DNA of 64,000 bases, from contig JAGUWD010000020.1 of assembly GCA_020062545.1 (NCBI GenBank), positions 62,001 to 126,000 of the forward strand, written 5' to 3'. Made by a program: the position numbers and the translations under genes. Source of the stretch: Thermodesulfovibrionales bacterium. GTDB taxonomy: Bacteria > Nitrospirota > Thermodesulfovibrionia > Thermodesulfovibrionales > Dissulfurispiraceae. The notes under the pieces are model-generated. The model ran no database searches. It had not been told where the DNA came from and worked only from the letters and a program-made list of their open reading frames with translations. Below, piece by piece: positions 33,344-43,752 of the stretch; position 1 is the first letter of the stretch; each line of letters opens with the position of its first letter.

Positions 33344-34623
33344 TCAGCCCATGAATTGTTTTACAGCAACATACTCTTCGCCTGCCTTAAGCTGGGCATC
33401 GAGCCGCACATCATCGAGATGCCTGAAGTATGTGACTGCCAGATCCACAATACTTTTATCGAGGCTATTGTTTTTAGCCATATCCTCTATTATTTTTAAT
33501 GCTTCTTTTCCAGACATCCACTTCCTGTAAGGTCTGTCCTCTGTTATAGCAGTGAAGACATCAGCCACTGCCATAATCCTTGAACCAATAGGCAACTCAT
33601 TGCCTTTTATATGGAATGATGGAATGGATATCCATTCCCATCCATGCGCTCATGATGGAAAGATGCCCATGTGTTTATAATTTCAAGCCCTGATACTGCC
33701 TCAAGTATCCTGTAAGAGTGATAAACATGACTTTTCATGATATTGAACTCTTCAACAGAAAGATTAGCAGGCTTTTCGAGTATTTCTGTCGGAACAGCCA
33801 GTTTGCCGACGTCGTGGAGATAACCTGCAACCCTCATCATCTGACATTCCATGTCAGAAAAACCTGCCATTTGCGCCAACAGTGCTGCAACTTCACTGAC
33901 ACCCGCTGAATGGACTGCTGTAAAATGGCTTCTGTAATCTATGATGTGGCTGAAGAGTCGGCCAGTTTTTAAAAGTTCCTTAATATCAAGTTCTACATCA
34001 GGAAGTGCATTTCTGTCATATATTATCTGGTCGATCTCAGGAGATGCTGCATCGAGCCAGAAATACTCTTTTTGAGACAATTCTTCGAATGCTTTTACCA
34101 CATCAGGCATAAACATGCTACCTGCCTTTGTCTTAATCATATCTGAAATCTCCCTGCCCTGATTGAGTATATATTTCTGTCTGTCTATAAGCACCTCTAT
34201 TCTGTCTGCAAGATGTATGATATGAGAACCAACATGAACACTCTCTCCTTCGAAATATGCTCCCTTGCCATCTGCCCATGGCAGGTGATGAAATCGAATT
34301 ATCCTTGCAACATCAGAAAGCAAATCAAAGCCTGTATTTTTTAAAAGAAAGTATCCTCTCTCAGCATGAGACTGTGGATCCTTTATTTCGAAATCTAAAG
34401 TGGCAAGCCTATCTTTTAAAGAAAATGCACCAATATCATGCAGTGTTGATGCTAAAAATATATTTGCTATTTCATTATTCGGCATCCCATATTGCCTTGC
34501 TATCTCTCCGGCAATAATAGCAACGCGAATATGATGATTCATCATTACTGGATTAACAAAGTCCAGAGCCCTTGAAAATGAAAGTATGATATCAGAGAGC
34601 TTTATCCTGATATTTCCTATCAT
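33344..34623 (-). pseudogene. HD/HD-GYP protein interrupted by an 8-bp tandem duplication
   Basis: Two track ORFs (33607-34647 and 33344-33595) are one gene. The first part has an HD domain (ASTLHDIGAFSLKD, RIIRFHHLPWADGKG) and then an HD-GYP domain (GYLHDVGKLAVPTEILEKP, FHHERMDGNGYPFH). There the frame is lost in CATTCCATCATTCCAT, a duplicated 8-mer. Removing one copy restores GNGYPFHIKGNELPIGSRIMAVADVFTAITEDRPYRK, a textbook HD-GYP continuation. The intact protein would be a likely c-di-GMP phosphodiesterase. It may be a real mutation, a phase-variable switch or a sequencing error. Confidence 0.9.
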
Positions 34624-34627
34624 GATT

Positions 34628-36604
34628 CTATTGTGCCTCTGACTCAAGCCGCGTCAATATTGAAATTATTTCGTCAACCAGTTTTATCGACTCTGCTATA
34701 TATTTTTTCACTGATTCCCTGTCTCCTCTGCCAGCTGCCTCATATGCCTTAAGTCCAAGTTCGTGCAGCCTTCTATGCGAAGGCTCTACATCTGTAAATG
34801 CATCAAGGCTTCCAAAAAATTCCTTGCCTTCGCCATAATACCATTTGCCCATCCTCGACCTGTCTGCATGGAGTTCATCAATATTTATAGATATATCCTG
34901 TCCATCAATTAAATCCATAATCCTGTAAAGCCATAATACATAGTCAGACTTGGCTATCCCTATCTTTAATTTAGGGTCATAGAAACCATCAAGCAGCCTG
35001 AGAAATTCCTTTGCATTTACTCCAAATTTATTAAATGAAGATGTCATTTCTTTTACAGCCTTAGAACTTTCTTTTGCATCTTCTGCAATGCTTGCAAGGT
35101 TGGTGGAAATCTCTGTCACAGTAGCAGACTGCTCTTCTGTCGCGGTAACAATCTGGTGCACCATGTCGGCAACCCTCTGGAAACTGTTGTGTATTTCTGC
35201 AAAGGATTCGTCAAGGTGCCGGGCTATAGCAGCAGTAGCCTTTACTTTTTCCACAGCCACATCCATCATATCGGTTGCGCTTATAGTGCCATTATGGATG
35301 GAACTCAGGATATTATTGATGTCCGCCGTGGCGTTTGTAGTCCTCTGGGCAAGCTTTCTCACTTCATCTGCCACGACCGCAAATCCCCTTCCCTGCTCTC
35401 CTGCCCTTGCAGCCTCTATTGCAGCATTAAGTGCAAGAAGATTCGTCTGGTCTGCAATGTCCTTTATCATAATGACTATTTCATCTATCTTTTTTGAAAA
35501 TTCTGATAAATCCCTGACCTTATCAGATGCCATCTCTATCTGGCTGTTCACCCCGTCTATGGATGAGACAGTCTCATTGATCATCCCTTTGCCTTTAAGC
35601 GATACATTCATTGCATTCTCCGCTGCCTGCGATGCAATATTAATATTCCTTGCTATATCGCCGATTGTAGAAGACATCTCCTCTGTTGCGGTTGCGGCAG
35701 TGGTTGTGCGTTCAAGGTCTTTATCCACCCTCTGCGATACTTCCTTTCCATAAAGAGTAAGGCTTGCAGCATCTTTCAGAATATTTACAGTCTTATTTGC
35801 CACATCACGCATAACATAACGCATCTTCTTTATAATGTTGGTCACATCATTTGCCACACTGCCAAATTCGTCACCTGTTTTTGATTCGACCCTGACTGTT
35901 AGATCTCCGCTGGCAACCTTTTCTGCAGAATAGCTTATGTTATGCAGCACACCTATGACATACTTATTTATAAACCAGAATGACACTATAAAGGCTATAG
36001 AAAAAATGACTAATACAACAGCTATAACAGTTGTCACTGTTTTCTTTATCTCTCTGTTTATGGTCTCTATATCCTGAACAAATTGTTTTCTTGATAACTC
36101 TATTATCTCATTGGCAATACCCATAAACGCCTTAGACCGTTCTGCCTGAACTGTTCCGAGAATATTCATTGCTTCGCCAACCCTTCCGGACTTCACAAGG
36201 GGGATCAGTTCTTTAAATATTGACTCTTTGAAGGGAACCCATGTCTTCTCTATCTCGACTATCTTTTCTTTGTATAGTCCTTGCCTCAGTTTTGATATGT
36301 TTTCATCGCTCTTTTCTGAATACATGGCAATAACGCCTTCCTGGTTTTCCCACACATCAGGTTCCTTTGCTATTGCCATCCTCAAAAACGCAGCCCTGAT
36401 TCCATTGATGTCTGCCTTAAGCTGAGTAATTAACTGAATATCATTGCTCATGGCATTCATATGATCATACTTTGACTTAACAGCAAAAAAGTTTATTCCT
36501 ATGAAGCCTATTATACCGAGTATCAAAAGGCTCATGAAGATATAGCCCATCAACACCTTTTTCTTCAGGCTGATGGAGAGCATAGTTTCAATCAGTCTCT
36601 TCAT
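34628..36604 (-). CDS. methyl-accepting chemotaxis protein with degenerate C-terminal CZB domain
   Basis: 658 residues: transmembrane helices at about 16-37 and 188-211, a periplasmic four-helix-type sensor between them, HAMP, then the signalling hairpin ([35 protein letters not shown]). The last 125 residues look like a CZB zinc-binding domain ([37 protein letters not shown]). The expected first His and the Cys ligand appear as Tyr and Ser, while HxxxH is kept. It heads the operon with HD-GYP, membrane protein, kinase, receiver and HDOD. Confidence 0.92.
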   Translation of the reverse strand: MKRLIETMLSISLKKKVLMGYIFMSLLILGIIGFIGINFFAVKSKYDHMNAMSNDIQLITQLKADINGIRAAFLRMAIAKEPDVWENQEGVIAMYSEKSDENISKLRQGLYKEKIVEIEKTWVPFKESIFKELIPLVKSGRVGEAMNILGTVQAERSKAFMGIANEIIELSRKQFVQDIETINREIKKTVTTVIAVVLVIFSIAFIVSFWFINKYVIGVLHNISYSAEKVASGDLTVRVESKTGDEFGSVANDVTNIIKKMRYVMRDVANKTVNILKDAASLTLYGKEVSQRVDKDLERTTTAATATEEMSSTIGDIARNINIASQAAENAMNVSLKGKGMINETVSSIDGVNSQIEMASDKVRDLSEFSKKIDEIVIMIKDIADQTNLLALNAAIEAARAGEQGRGFAVVADEVRKLAQRTTNATADINNILSSIHNGTISATDMMDVAVEKVKATAAIARHLDESFAEIHNSFQRVADMVHQIVTATEEQSATVTEISTNLASIAEDAKESSKAVKEMTSSFNKFGVNAKEFLRLLDGFYDPKLKIGIAKSDYVLWLYRIMDLIDGQDISINIDELHADRSRMGKWYYGEGKEFFGSLDAFTDVEPSHRRLHELGLKAYEAAGRGDRESVKKYIAESIKLVDEIISILTRLESEAQ

Positions 36605-36656
36605 CGATTATCCTCCAAATTTATTTTTAACCAAAATTGCGAAAGAATCACCTAAC

Positions 36657-36828
36657 ATATGGCAGCAGGTGTGCTGAAAAGACTTTGCACCTCGCAGTAT
36701 TGTAAAACATCAATCTTGAATCCGTCACCTATTACATTGCTCACCATTTAGCTGAATTGTTAGTAGTTTTCTGGTATGCATAAAGAAAAACGCTTTGTAA
36801 AGTCTTTGATTCACACCTGCTGCCATAT
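36657..36828 (-). repeat. inverted-repeat element, copy 3
   Basis: Perfect 17-bp stems ATATGGCAGCAGGTGTG / CACACCTGCTGCCATAT, with the core GTCACCTATTACATTG. It occupies most of the gap between the two chemoreceptor genes, 53 bp upstream of the membrane-bound one. Confidence 0.9.
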
Positions 36829-36834
36829 CAGAGG

Positions 36835-37707
36835 TTAAAATTTAACCATCTTGTTTATCTCTACATTAACCTTTGCAACTGTAGAAAATACCTTATGCGC
36901 CTCTTCAAGTGTGGATACAACAAGAGAAACCCTCTTTGTAACATCTGTCAATACCTGGCTCTGCTCCTCAATAGCTGATGAAAGATTATTAACAGAATCT
37001 CCGACCCTGTCGGAAAGCACCTTTGTATTTTTAAATGTCGACCTTATGGATTTTATGTCATGCTCAAATGCAATGATGATCTCTGAAATCTTATCCACCT
37101 CTCCAACTGCAGCGATAACCTTATCTTTCAAATCTTCCAGTATATTTGCAATATCTTTTGTGAGCTTTTCTGTCTTTTGCGCAAGTTTTCTTACCTCATC
37201 TGCCACAACAGCGAATCCTCTGCCTTTGTCCCCAACCCTTGCTGCCTCTATTGCAGCATTAAGCGCAAGGAGATTCGTCTGATCTGCTATGTCAGAAATG
37301 GATACGACTATATTGCCTATATTTTCTGTAGCAGCGCCTAAATTCTGGATATTATTGACAACCTCTGTAACCTTCTCCTGCTGTCTCGATATATCCTCAA
37401 CCCTTTTTGCGAGTTCCACATCCAGCGTATCGTTCTGCCTGACCATATCCTGCACCTGTGTATTAATGGACGATACATTGCCGGACATATCCCTGATAGT
37501 AGCATCTATTTCCTCTATGGCTGTGGCAACGGATGTGGTCTCGTCTTTTATCCTGCCAAAATTACTATCGATTAAATCCATGGTGTTAGTAATAGTAGAG
37601 CCTAAAAGGGTGGATTTAATAAGCCCTGTTGAAATTTTCTGTATTGCCGGCAGAAGATTATCGTGTGCTACAATTTGCTGTTTGTTCTTAAAAAGTCTCA
37701 ATGCCAT
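36835..37707 (-). CDS. soluble methyl-accepting chemotaxis protein
   Basis: A 290-residue chemoreceptor without transmembrane segments. A short N-terminus ([25 protein letters not shown]) leads straight into the coiled-coil signalling domain with the conserved tip ([38 protein letters not shown]). I start it at 37707 (GGAGGGAAT upstream). Lacking a sensor of its own, it probably receives signals from a partner. The neighbouring ODP-type gene (37958-38749) is the obvious candidate, as in Treponema denticola, where a diiron ODP protein works with a soluble receptor. Confidence 0.92.
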   Translation of the reverse strand: MALRLFKNKQQIVAHDNLLPAIQKISTGLIKSTLLGSTITNTMDLIDSNFGRIKDETTSVATAIEEIDATIRDMSGNVSSINTQVQDMVRQNDTLDVELAKRVEDISRQQEKVTEVVNNIQNLGAATENIGNIVVSISDIADQTNLLALNAAIEAARVGDKGRGFAVVADEVRKLAQKTEKLTKDIANILEDLKDKVIAAVGEVDKISEIIIAFEHDIKSIRSTFKNTKVLSDRVGDSVNNLSSAIEEQSQVLTDVTKRVSLVVSTLEEAHKVFSTVAKVNVEINKMVKF

Positions 37708-37773
37708 TATTCCCTCCGTCACTCCATTACCAGTAATTTAACCTTACAGTTGCATAAAATCACAGGTTTACAG

Positions 37774-37936
37774 AAGGACTAACATGCGTAAAAGACTTTG
37801 CCTGCGACACCTTGTGAGATTTTGATACCACCCCGTTGTATTCAGCATTAGATTCAACTCTATGTTAAAACATTTATACTCTGCATGAATACGGTTTTCT
37901 GTCGCTTGTAAAGGGCTTTGAAGCATGTTAGTCCTT
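37774..37936 (-). repeat. inverted-repeat element, copy 5
   Basis: Perfect 14-bp stems AAGGACTAACATGC / GCATGTTAGTCCTT, unlike those of any other copy, with the inner AAAGACTTTG / AAGGGCTTTGAAG retained. It lies between the ODP gene and the soluble chemoreceptor gene. Confidence 0.85.
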
Positions 37937-37957
37937 GCTGTCAATGCAACATTAAGG

Positions 37958-38749
37958 TTAATATATCTCATTTATAATGTCCGCACCACACTTGAGTCCC
38001 GAGAACCAATCCCAGAATCTTTTCACATGCTCCTTTTTAAAAATAGCTCCATGCTGTGGAGCAATCATCTCTATATCATATTTCGATATTCTATCCACAT
38101 ACTTTCTGCACACAGAATTGGATGCCATGTATCTTTTATGGAAACCTTCCATAAGCTTCACATGGGAACCAAAGTCCCTGACAAAGGGGTATCTCTCTCC
38201 CTTCTGGAATATTGCTGCACCGAGGTCTCCTGTGAAAAGTATCTTTGACTTGGGATCATAAACATGGAAGTTGGCAACAGAGTGGAGAAAATGGGCAGGA
38301 ATCAGTTCAAGGGAATCGCCCGATGAAAGCTGAATCCTTCCGCCATTGTCTTCTACCGGAACTATTCTGGTCATGTCGAACATTCCATAATGGGGAAGGA
38401 ACCTTACCCACCATTTGGAGAGATGTATCTTTGCAGGGGTCACGCTGAGCCAGAGGGCTATTCCTGAAGAAACATCAGGGTCCTGATGGGAAAAAAATAT
38501 GTGCTGAATCCTGCTTAAATCAATATACCTCGATGTGTTTGCAACAACACGGGGAAAAACATGAATTCCGCCGGGATCAAGCAGTATGCCCGTGCCTTTA
38601 TTTTCTATAAGGTACTGGTTTACCTGAACCAGTCCTTCTTCCTCATGCTCCTCCCATCCAAGCCACACAAACCTGTGAGTTCCGTCATCATAAAGCACTT
38701 TACCCTTTACAATATCCACATCATTTCCAGTATTCGCAGCCGTTGCCAT
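37958..38749 (-). CDS. ODP-type (oxygen-binding diiron) metallo-beta-lactamase-fold protein
   Basis: 263 residues related to the diiron domain of flavodiiron proteins but without a flavodoxin domain. Likely ligands: H88, D90 and D92 in FFSHQDPDVSSG (the usual HxExD motif has Gln-Asp-Pro-Asp here), a His in LIPAHFLHSVANF, Asp in ILFTGDLGAAIF, and His in MIAPQHGAIF. Such ODP proteins can bind iron and oxygen and act as sensors for chemotaxis rather than enzymes. RBS AGGAGG. It follows cheB and precedes a soluble chemoreceptor gene, which supports a sensory role. Confidence 0.85.
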   Translation of the reverse strand: MATAANTGNDVDIVKGKVLYDDGTHRFVWLGWEEHEEEGLVQVNQYLIENKGTGILLDPGGIHVFPRVVANTSRYIDLSRIQHIFFSHQDPDVSSGIALWLSVTPAKIHLSKWWVRFLPHYGMFDMTRIVPVEDNGGRIQLSSGDSLELIPAHFLHSVANFHVYDPKSKILFTGDLGAAIFQKGERYPFVRDFGSHVKLMEGFHKRYMASNSVCRKYVDRISKYDIEMIAPQHGAIFKKEHVKRFWDWFSGLKCGADIINEIY

Positions 38750-38758
38750 AAAAACCTC

Positions 38759-39811
38759 CTAAACCGCGTTTATAATTTCGCCTGCCATCTCTTCTATAGA
38801 TAAGACCTTATCCGCTATGCCTGCATCCACAACCGCTTTCGGCATTCCATACACAACACATGTCTCTTCGTTCTGGGCAAATATCCTTCCGCCTGTCTTC
38901 TTTAATTCAATAAGTCCCTTAAGCCCATCATTTCCCATGCCTGTAAGTATTACGCCCAGTGCCCTGCCAGGAAAAAATTCTGCCACAGAAGACATAAGGG
39001 CATCGACAGATGGGCGATAAATAAACTCCTCTTTATTCTCGGAAATGGCAATGACCGTCTCTATTCCCCTTGGTCTTTTCACCCTCATATGTCCTCTGCC
39101 AGGTGCTATATACGCAACACCATTTTTTAAAGGTTCCCCTTCCTCTGCCTCCTTCACGGTAATCTGGCTTAGCTGATTCAGCCTCTCTGCAAAAGGGCCT
39201 GTGAAGTTTGGAGGCATATGCTGGGCTATGACTATAGGCGTTGGAAAATCCTTTGGCAGTTTGGGAATTATCTCCTGAAGTGCCTTTGGCCCACCAGTAG
39301 ATGTCCCGATAGACACCAGGTTTATCCTGCGCTCTCCTGTTATCCTCACTGGCATTGATTTGGGAATTTCTATTGTCTTTGATGCTGTTACAGGCCTGAT
39401 GCGCCTTTTCACAATGCCTTTTCGGGCAATATGCTTTATTTTGTCAATCAATATCTCTCTTATCTTCACAATATTTATCGAAAGGTCGGAGAGGTTTTTG
39501 GGTATAAAGTCCACAGCGCCGAGGTCAAGGGCATCCAGTGTAACCTTTGCTCCCTCTGTGGTAATGGAGCTTACCATAATTACCGGAACGGGATTCTTCT
39601 CCATTATATGCTTCAGTGCAGCGATGCCGTCCATCCTCGGCATTTCAACGTCCATCGTCACAATGTCAGGCCTTAATTTTTCTACAAGCTCGATCCCCTC
39701 AACCCCATCCCTCGCCTTACCAATGACCTGGATTTCAGGGTCGGAAGAAAGCATGCTCGCCAAGGCGTTTCTCATAAATGCCGAATCATCAACAATTAGA
39801 ACCTTTACCAT
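38759..39811 (-). CDS. cheB: chemotaxis protein-glutamate methylesterase CheB
   Basis: CheB removes methyl groups from (and can deamidate) chemoreceptors when phosphorylated by CheA. The receiver covers residues 1-120 (D54 in VTMDVEMPRMDG), followed by a linker and the esterase domain with catalytic Ser (SIGTSTGGPKAL), His (QHMPPNFTGPFAERL) and Asp (LTGMGNDGLKGL). 350 residues, normal. It lies between the large chemoreceptor and ODP genes. Confidence 0.96.
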   Translation of the reverse strand: MVKVLIVDDSAFMRNALASMLSSDPEIQVIGKARDGVEGIELVEKLRPDIVTMDVEMPRMDGIAALKHIMEKNPVPVIMVSSITTEGAKVTLDALDLGAVDFIPKNLSDLSINIVKIREILIDKIKHIARKGIVKRRIRPVTASKTIEIPKSMPVRITGERRINLVSIGTSTGGPKALQEIIPKLPKDFPTPIVIAQHMPPNFTGPFAERLNQLSQITVKEAEEGEPLKNGVAYIAPGRGHMRVKRPRGIETVIAISENKEEFIYRPSVDALMSSVAEFFPGRALGVILTGMGNDGLKGLIELKKTGGRIFAQNEETCVVYGMPKAVVDAGIADKVLSIEEMAGEIINAV

Positions 39812-39824
39812 AAATCTCCAATAT

Positions 39825-39886
39825 TAGCTCATGGCTCACGGCTTTAAAAATTAGCATCTATGAGCTATGAACTATCAGCTATTTTA
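39825..39886. repeat. heptad repeat hairpin upstream of cheB
   Basis: TAGCTCA, TGGCTCA, CGGCTTT, then TATGAGC, TATGAAC, TATCAGC, TATTTTA. It reaches the stop of the chemoreceptor gene. Confidence 0.8.
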
Positions 39887-42337
39887 TACCTTAAACCAGC
39901 CTGCCATTGAATTCAGTTCTATGGCGAGTTTTGAAAGGTCTCCTGCTGCACGCTTTATTTCAACCATGGAATTGCTTAACTCTCTCGTTATTCCTGCAAT
40001 GTTTTCCATATTATGGGAGACCTCCTCAGAGGCAGAAGACTGCTCCTCTGTAGCCACCGCGATCCTCTGCACCATATCCGCAACCCCTTCCACATATGAG
40101 ACGATTTCGTCTATGGACTTCAATGTTCTGTTTACATGCTCAAGCACCTTCCCTACAGACTCCCTCTCTTCCTTCATAAAGCTCACGGAATCCGTTACTT
40201 CTGTCTGCATTGTCTTGACGGTGTTTGCTATATCCTCTGTCGCGACAGTTGTCCTCTCTGCAAGCTGTCTGACATTGTCTGCCACCACTGCAAAGCCTCT
40301 GCCCTGCTCTCCTGCGCGCGCTGCTTCAATTGCTGCGTTTAAAGCAAGAAGGTTTGTCTGGTCTGCTATCTCTTTTATCAAGGTTATTATTTCGTTTATC
40401 TCCACTGATTTCTGCCCGAGGGATTCCACCTTTTCTGCGGATTCCTTGACTGTATTGGCAAATTTCTGCAACTCCTGCATTGTTACATACATTGCATCTT
40501 TGCCTTGCATTGCTACCTGTTTCATTTTCTGAGCAGCCTCCGCAGTTTGGGATGCATTTTTTGCCACATCAAGGATTGTCTGCGACATTTCTGTCATGGC
40601 TGTGGCTGATTGTTCTATCTGGCTATGCTGCTCATGCGAGCCTTTTTCAAGGGATATAGCCGTGGCTGATAATTCCTCTGAACTGCTTGCAAGGGTTCCT
40701 GTTGATGTCTTCATTTTCCCGACTATTTCTCTCAGGTTTTCTATCATTTTGCACATCGATTTGTGCACCATTCCGATTTCATCTTTTGTGTATTCTGTCC
40801 TCGCACAGGTGAGATTTCCCTGTGCTATCTGGTCGGCTCCCCATATGAGTTCATTAAGCGGTTTTGAGACGGAGCGATAAATCCATGAGCCAAAGGCAAT
40901 GCCGAATACAGTCGCACCTATTCCTATAGCTGCAATGAGTATAGTGCTGAACCGCACCATCTTATTAACCATTCCAATCGCTTTTTCCTGCTCTCCCTGT
41001 GCAGCAGTAACAGTTTCTTTGCCCTTTGCTGCCTGCTTCAGGACTATCTCCCTCAATCTCTCGGTAGCCTGCAGTGCCTTCTCCTTCATGTTGATCTGAT
41101 GGCGGATCTTTGCTATGATTCCATCCTTTGCTAACAATACACCTCTGATTGAGGTAAAAGCACCTTCTACACCTTTTAATGCCTTCATTTCTTCTTTTGC
41201 ATCGAGTTTTGTCAGGGCCCTTTCCAGACTCTTTTGCACAGAATCTATCTTTTCGTATACCTTCCTGATCTCGGTCTCTACGCCTTCGACATCCTTTGCA
41301 GTCATAAGGGTAAAGAGCCGAGTTGATAATCCCTCTATGGACAGGCCGAGAGAAACCAGCTCTGAATTGGCAGTCAGGACATTGGTTGCTACGTTCGCCT
41401 GTGTAAAAACCTTGCCCTGTTTTTCTGTCTCTATTCCGTATTTTTCACTTGCCGAGACTACTTCCTGTTCGATCGTGAGCATAACAGAAGACAGTTTCTC
41501 GCTAACATCCCTGTTTAGCGCTTCAAACTTGTTCTTTATGTCGCTATTAGCCTGACCTAAAAGAGAGGTCTGGAGTTTTACAATCTCCTCTATCTTTTCG
41601 CCTAAGAACTTTACATCTGCCATGAGATTTTTAGATTCCTTCAAATACTCATTCTGAATCGCTCTATTTATTGCTGAATTGACTTTTCCACGGCCTATTA
41701 TCAATGTCTTTTTATCCTGAGCATGCTGTATTTCGAAAATAGCAACCTGAAGGTCCTTCAATGTTGTCTTTAATACTTCTATATTTCTGAGTTTTGACGA
41801 AATGCCTTTTGTATCCTCCAGCGATGTCACAAAATTTGCCGAACGGTTGAGTTGAAGTGCTTTTATCTTAGCATCCATATCCTTCAATCTATTTGAAGCA
41901 TCCTTTAGTTTCTGTGTAATTGCCTTGTTTGCCATGCCGGCTTCTTCTTCTGCATAGAGTCTGCTCTCTGTTATTTCAAAAAGCTCTTTTGCTATACGGC
42001 TCAATTCATTGTAAGTCTCTATCTTTGCGCCTCCTGACATGGACTCCAATGCATCCTGAGTATTTTTAACCTCTGACAGAGATTTTTCGGCTTCGGTGCG
42101 ATAGGTCTTGTATTCTTCTATGCCTTTTGAGGCGCTTACCTTAACTAGATCTGCGGTAGTGCCCTGTATTGCTCTTTGAAAATCAGCTGTCCTCATCTGA
42201 AATGGTGTGCTTCGCTCCGTCAGGTAAAATAACTTGCTCTTAACAAACCCCATACCTATAATACTTGTGGCAGCAACGGCAGCAACAATCGCAATCACAA
42301 TAATCACATTCCATGTCAGTTTGGTCTTTATCGTCAT
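39884..42337 (-). CDS. methyl-accepting chemotaxis protein with long periplasmic sensor
   Basis: 817 residues. Transmembrane helices at about 8-30 and 455-480 bracket a roughly 420-residue all-helical periplasmic domain, larger than a simple four-helix bundle and possibly of HBM type. A HAMP region ([25 protein letters not shown]) and the signalling domain ([38 protein letters not shown]) follow. It lies in the che operon after genes for a periplasmic binding protein and a periplasmic rhodanese, which may feed signals to it. Confidence 0.93.
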   Translation of the reverse strand: MTIKTKLTWNVIIVIAIVAAVAATSIIGMGFVKSKLFYLTERSTPFQMRTADFQRAIQGTTADLVKVSASKGIEEYKTYRTEAEKSLSEVKNTQDALESMSGGAKIETYNELSRIAKELFEITESRLYAEEEAGMANKAITQKLKDASNRLKDMDAKIKALQLNRSANFVTSLEDTKGISSKLRNIEVLKTTLKDLQVAIFEIQHAQDKKTLIIGRGKVNSAINRAIQNEYLKESKNLMADVKFLGEKIEEIVKLQTSLLGQANSDIKNKFEALNRDVSEKLSSVMLTIEQEVVSASEKYGIETEKQGKVFTQANVATNVLTANSELVSLGLSIEGLSTRLFTLMTAKDVEGVETEIRKVYEKIDSVQKSLERALTKLDAKEEMKALKGVEGAFTSIRGVLLAKDGIIAKIRHQINMKEKALQATERLREIVLKQAAKGKETVTAAQGEQEKAIGMVNKMVRFSTILIAAIGIGATVFGIAFGSWIYRSVSKPLNELIWGADQIAQGNLTCARTEYTKDEIGMVHKSMCKMIENLREIVGKMKTSTGTLASSSEELSATAISLEKGSHEQHSQIEQSATAMTEMSQTILDVAKNASQTAEAAQKMKQVAMQGKDAMYVTMQELQKFANTVKESAEKVESLGQKSVEINEIITLIKEIADQTNLLALNAAIEAARAGEQGRGFAVVADNVRQLAERTTVATEDIANTVKTMQTEVTDSVSFMKEERESVGKVLEHVNRTLKSIDEIVSYVEGVADMVQRIAVATEEQSSASEEVSHNMENIAGITRELSNSMVEIKRAAGDLSKLAIELNSMAGWFKV

Positions 42338-42350
42338 AATATTCTCCTCA

Positions 42351-42425
42351 CATAGTGCGATAGAGCGACAGAGTGGTAGTACGATAGTATAGTAGTCACT
42401 AACAACCTATCGCTCTGTCGCACTA
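42351..42425. repeat. 8-bp tandem repeat hairpin upstream of the large chemoreceptor
   Basis: GTGCGATA, GAGCGACA, GAGTGGTA, GTACGATA units pair with the arm CTATCGCTCTGTCGCAC. Confidence 0.8.
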
Positions 42426-42432
42426 TTTTAAC

Positions 42433-42912
42433 CTACTCTGTCGGATAACCTCTCTTTTTCCAGTCAGGCAGTCCTTCCCTGTACCAGTGAACCTTAAAGC
42501 CAAGGGAATGCAGCATTACCGCTACAGAAGGTGAACGCCAGCACTTAATGCCATTACAATAAAGGATATACTCCTTGTTCTTATCGAGTTTGTCAGCCAT
42601 AGAAGGACCCTGTTTGATTAAATCATCACAGAAAAACCACTCTGCACCGGGGATCTTTTCTGTGTCATACTGCGTCTTTAGGCGATTGTCTAAAAAGACA
42701 GCCTTCTTTGACTTCCATAGTTCGTGCGCCTTATCACCACTGATATTTGGTATTCCTTCCAGTGATGGAGGCATCTCCTTCTTTGCCTTTTCGAGTTCGT
42801 GTATCTCGTTTACCTTATTCATCACGGCATCAGGCCATGATGCAGCAAATGCAATACCAGCTGCTAAAAGTGTTACTGCTAAAAATATCCCCAACCAATT
42901 TTTCTTGTTCAT
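42433..42912 (-). CDS. exported rhodanese-domain protein
   Basis: 159 residues: signal peptide (about 1-24, LLAAGIAFAASW), then a rhodanese fold (ISGDKAHELWKSKKAVFLDNRLKTQYDTEKIPGAEWF) with active-site loop YCNGIKCWRSPSVAVML, a two-cysteine variant of the usual CxxxxR loop. It probably handles sulfane sulfur or acts in redox sensing in the periplasm. It lies between the phosphate-type binding protein and a chemoreceptor inside the che operon, an unusual place for such an enzyme. Confidence 0.88.
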   Translation of the reverse strand: MNKKNWLGIFLAVTLLAAGIAFAASWPDAVMNKVNEIHELEKAKKEMPPSLEGIPNISGDKAHELWKSKKAVFLDNRLKTQYDTEKIPGAEWFFCDDLIKQGPSMADKLDKNKEYILYCNGIKCWRSPSVAVMLHSLGFKVHWYREGLPDWKKRGYPTE

Positions 42913-42941
42913 AGTTGTTATCCTCCCTTAATCAGGATACA

Positions 42942-42958
42942 AACCACCAAAGGTGGTT
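42942..42958. promoter_or_regulatory. small hairpin AACCACC-AAA-GGTGGTT
   Basis: A 7-bp stem with a 3-base loop, 30 bp upstream of the rhodanese start. The same CCACCAAAGGTGG occurs upstream of the binding-protein gene at 43753. Confidence 0.5.
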
Positions 42959-42964
42959 AGCTCT

Positions 42965-43726
42965 TTATGGTTTTACGTATTTCTGCCCCTCTCCTTTAAT
43001 ATAGTCTATGAGTTTCTGGACATTGGCAGACGGTTTGCCCTTGGTAACGAGGATTATGTCGCTTTTTGCCTCAGGCTGTTCAGGAACCTTGACAGTATCA
43101 TCAGCAACGGATGCGGCTGAAATACCTATTGCCTCCTGATTAGACGCCACATTTTGTCTTAAATCAGGGCCTGTAGTTGCCTCAAGGACATCTTTTATTA
43201 CAGCAGCGCCATCAAGGACTTGATTTACGAATAATGAGTTCATTCCAGGTGTAAGTTTTGCCCATACTACAATTATTGGCATGTCCTTTCCGCCTACATC
43301 TTTCCAGTTTGTTATCTTACCTGTGAATATTCCTTTTAATTGCTCTTTAGTAAGCTTCGTGACAGGATTAGCCTTATTTATCATAACCACTGCCCTGCTT
43401 TTCCCAATAACATGAACCTGCAATTCGGTCTTATTGACTTCAATCCCCTCTTTTTTCATCATGGCAATCCACTCATCCAGTGTAAGACCTGCACCGGCGG
43501 CATCTATAGCGCCTTTCAGAACATCCTGCATTGCTAATTTTGGACCCTGCTCAATAAGGGTGAATTTAATCCCTGTTGCCTTTTCAAAATGTTCTTTAAC
43601 AGGTTTCAAAATGCTGTTTGAAGGCGCCGCCCCGGCCCCCACCTTGACTTCCTGTGCAAAGGCACCGATGGACAATGCTAATACAAGAACAATTACAATT
43701 GTTAAAACCAATCCATACCTTTTCAT
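42965..43726 (-). CDS. PstS-like periplasmic substrate-binding protein
   Basis: From MKRYGLVLTIVIVLVLALSIGAFA (signal peptide) the 253-residue protein looks like the phosphate-binding-protein superfamily: VGAGAAPSNSILKPVKEHFEKATGIK, IGKSRAVVMINKANPVTKLTKEQLKGIFTGKITNWKDVGG, SNQEAIGISAASV. The KGIFTGKITNW motif is typical of PstS and related anion binders. No permease or ATPase gene accompanies it; it lies in the che operon between cheW-cheZ and rhodanese. A sensory role with the adjacent chemoreceptor is plausible inference. Start at 43726 (GGGAGGAT upstream). Confidence 0.85.
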   Translation of the reverse strand: MKRYGLVLTIVIVLVLALSIGAFAQEVKVGAGAAPSNSILKPVKEHFEKATGIKFTLIEQGPKLAMQDVLKGAIDAAGAGLTLDEWIAMMKKEGIEVNKTELQVHVIGKSRAVVMINKANPVTKLTKEQLKGIFTGKITNWKDVGGKDMPIIVVWAKLTPGMNSLFVNQVLDGAAVIKDVLEATTGPDLRQNVASNQEAIGISAASVADDTVKVPEQPEAKSDIILVTKGKPSANVQKLIDYIKGEGQKYVKP

Positions 43727-43752
43727 ATCCTCCCCCCAAAATTGAGATATTA

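Noticed and set aside
33344-33595. Independent 83-residue gene
   Set aside because: Its sequence is the exact continuation of the HD-GYP domain once one 8-bp duplicate is removed.
36657-36828. Classical MITE of an insertion sequence
   Set aside because: Terminal repeats differ between copies, target duplications are not visible, and all copies share one orientation. I therefore list it as a structured repeat of unknown type.
37768-37971. 67-residue ORF across inverted-repeat copy 5
   Set aside because: It lies almost wholly in the repeat element, has no RBS, and the matching frame is not open in other copies.
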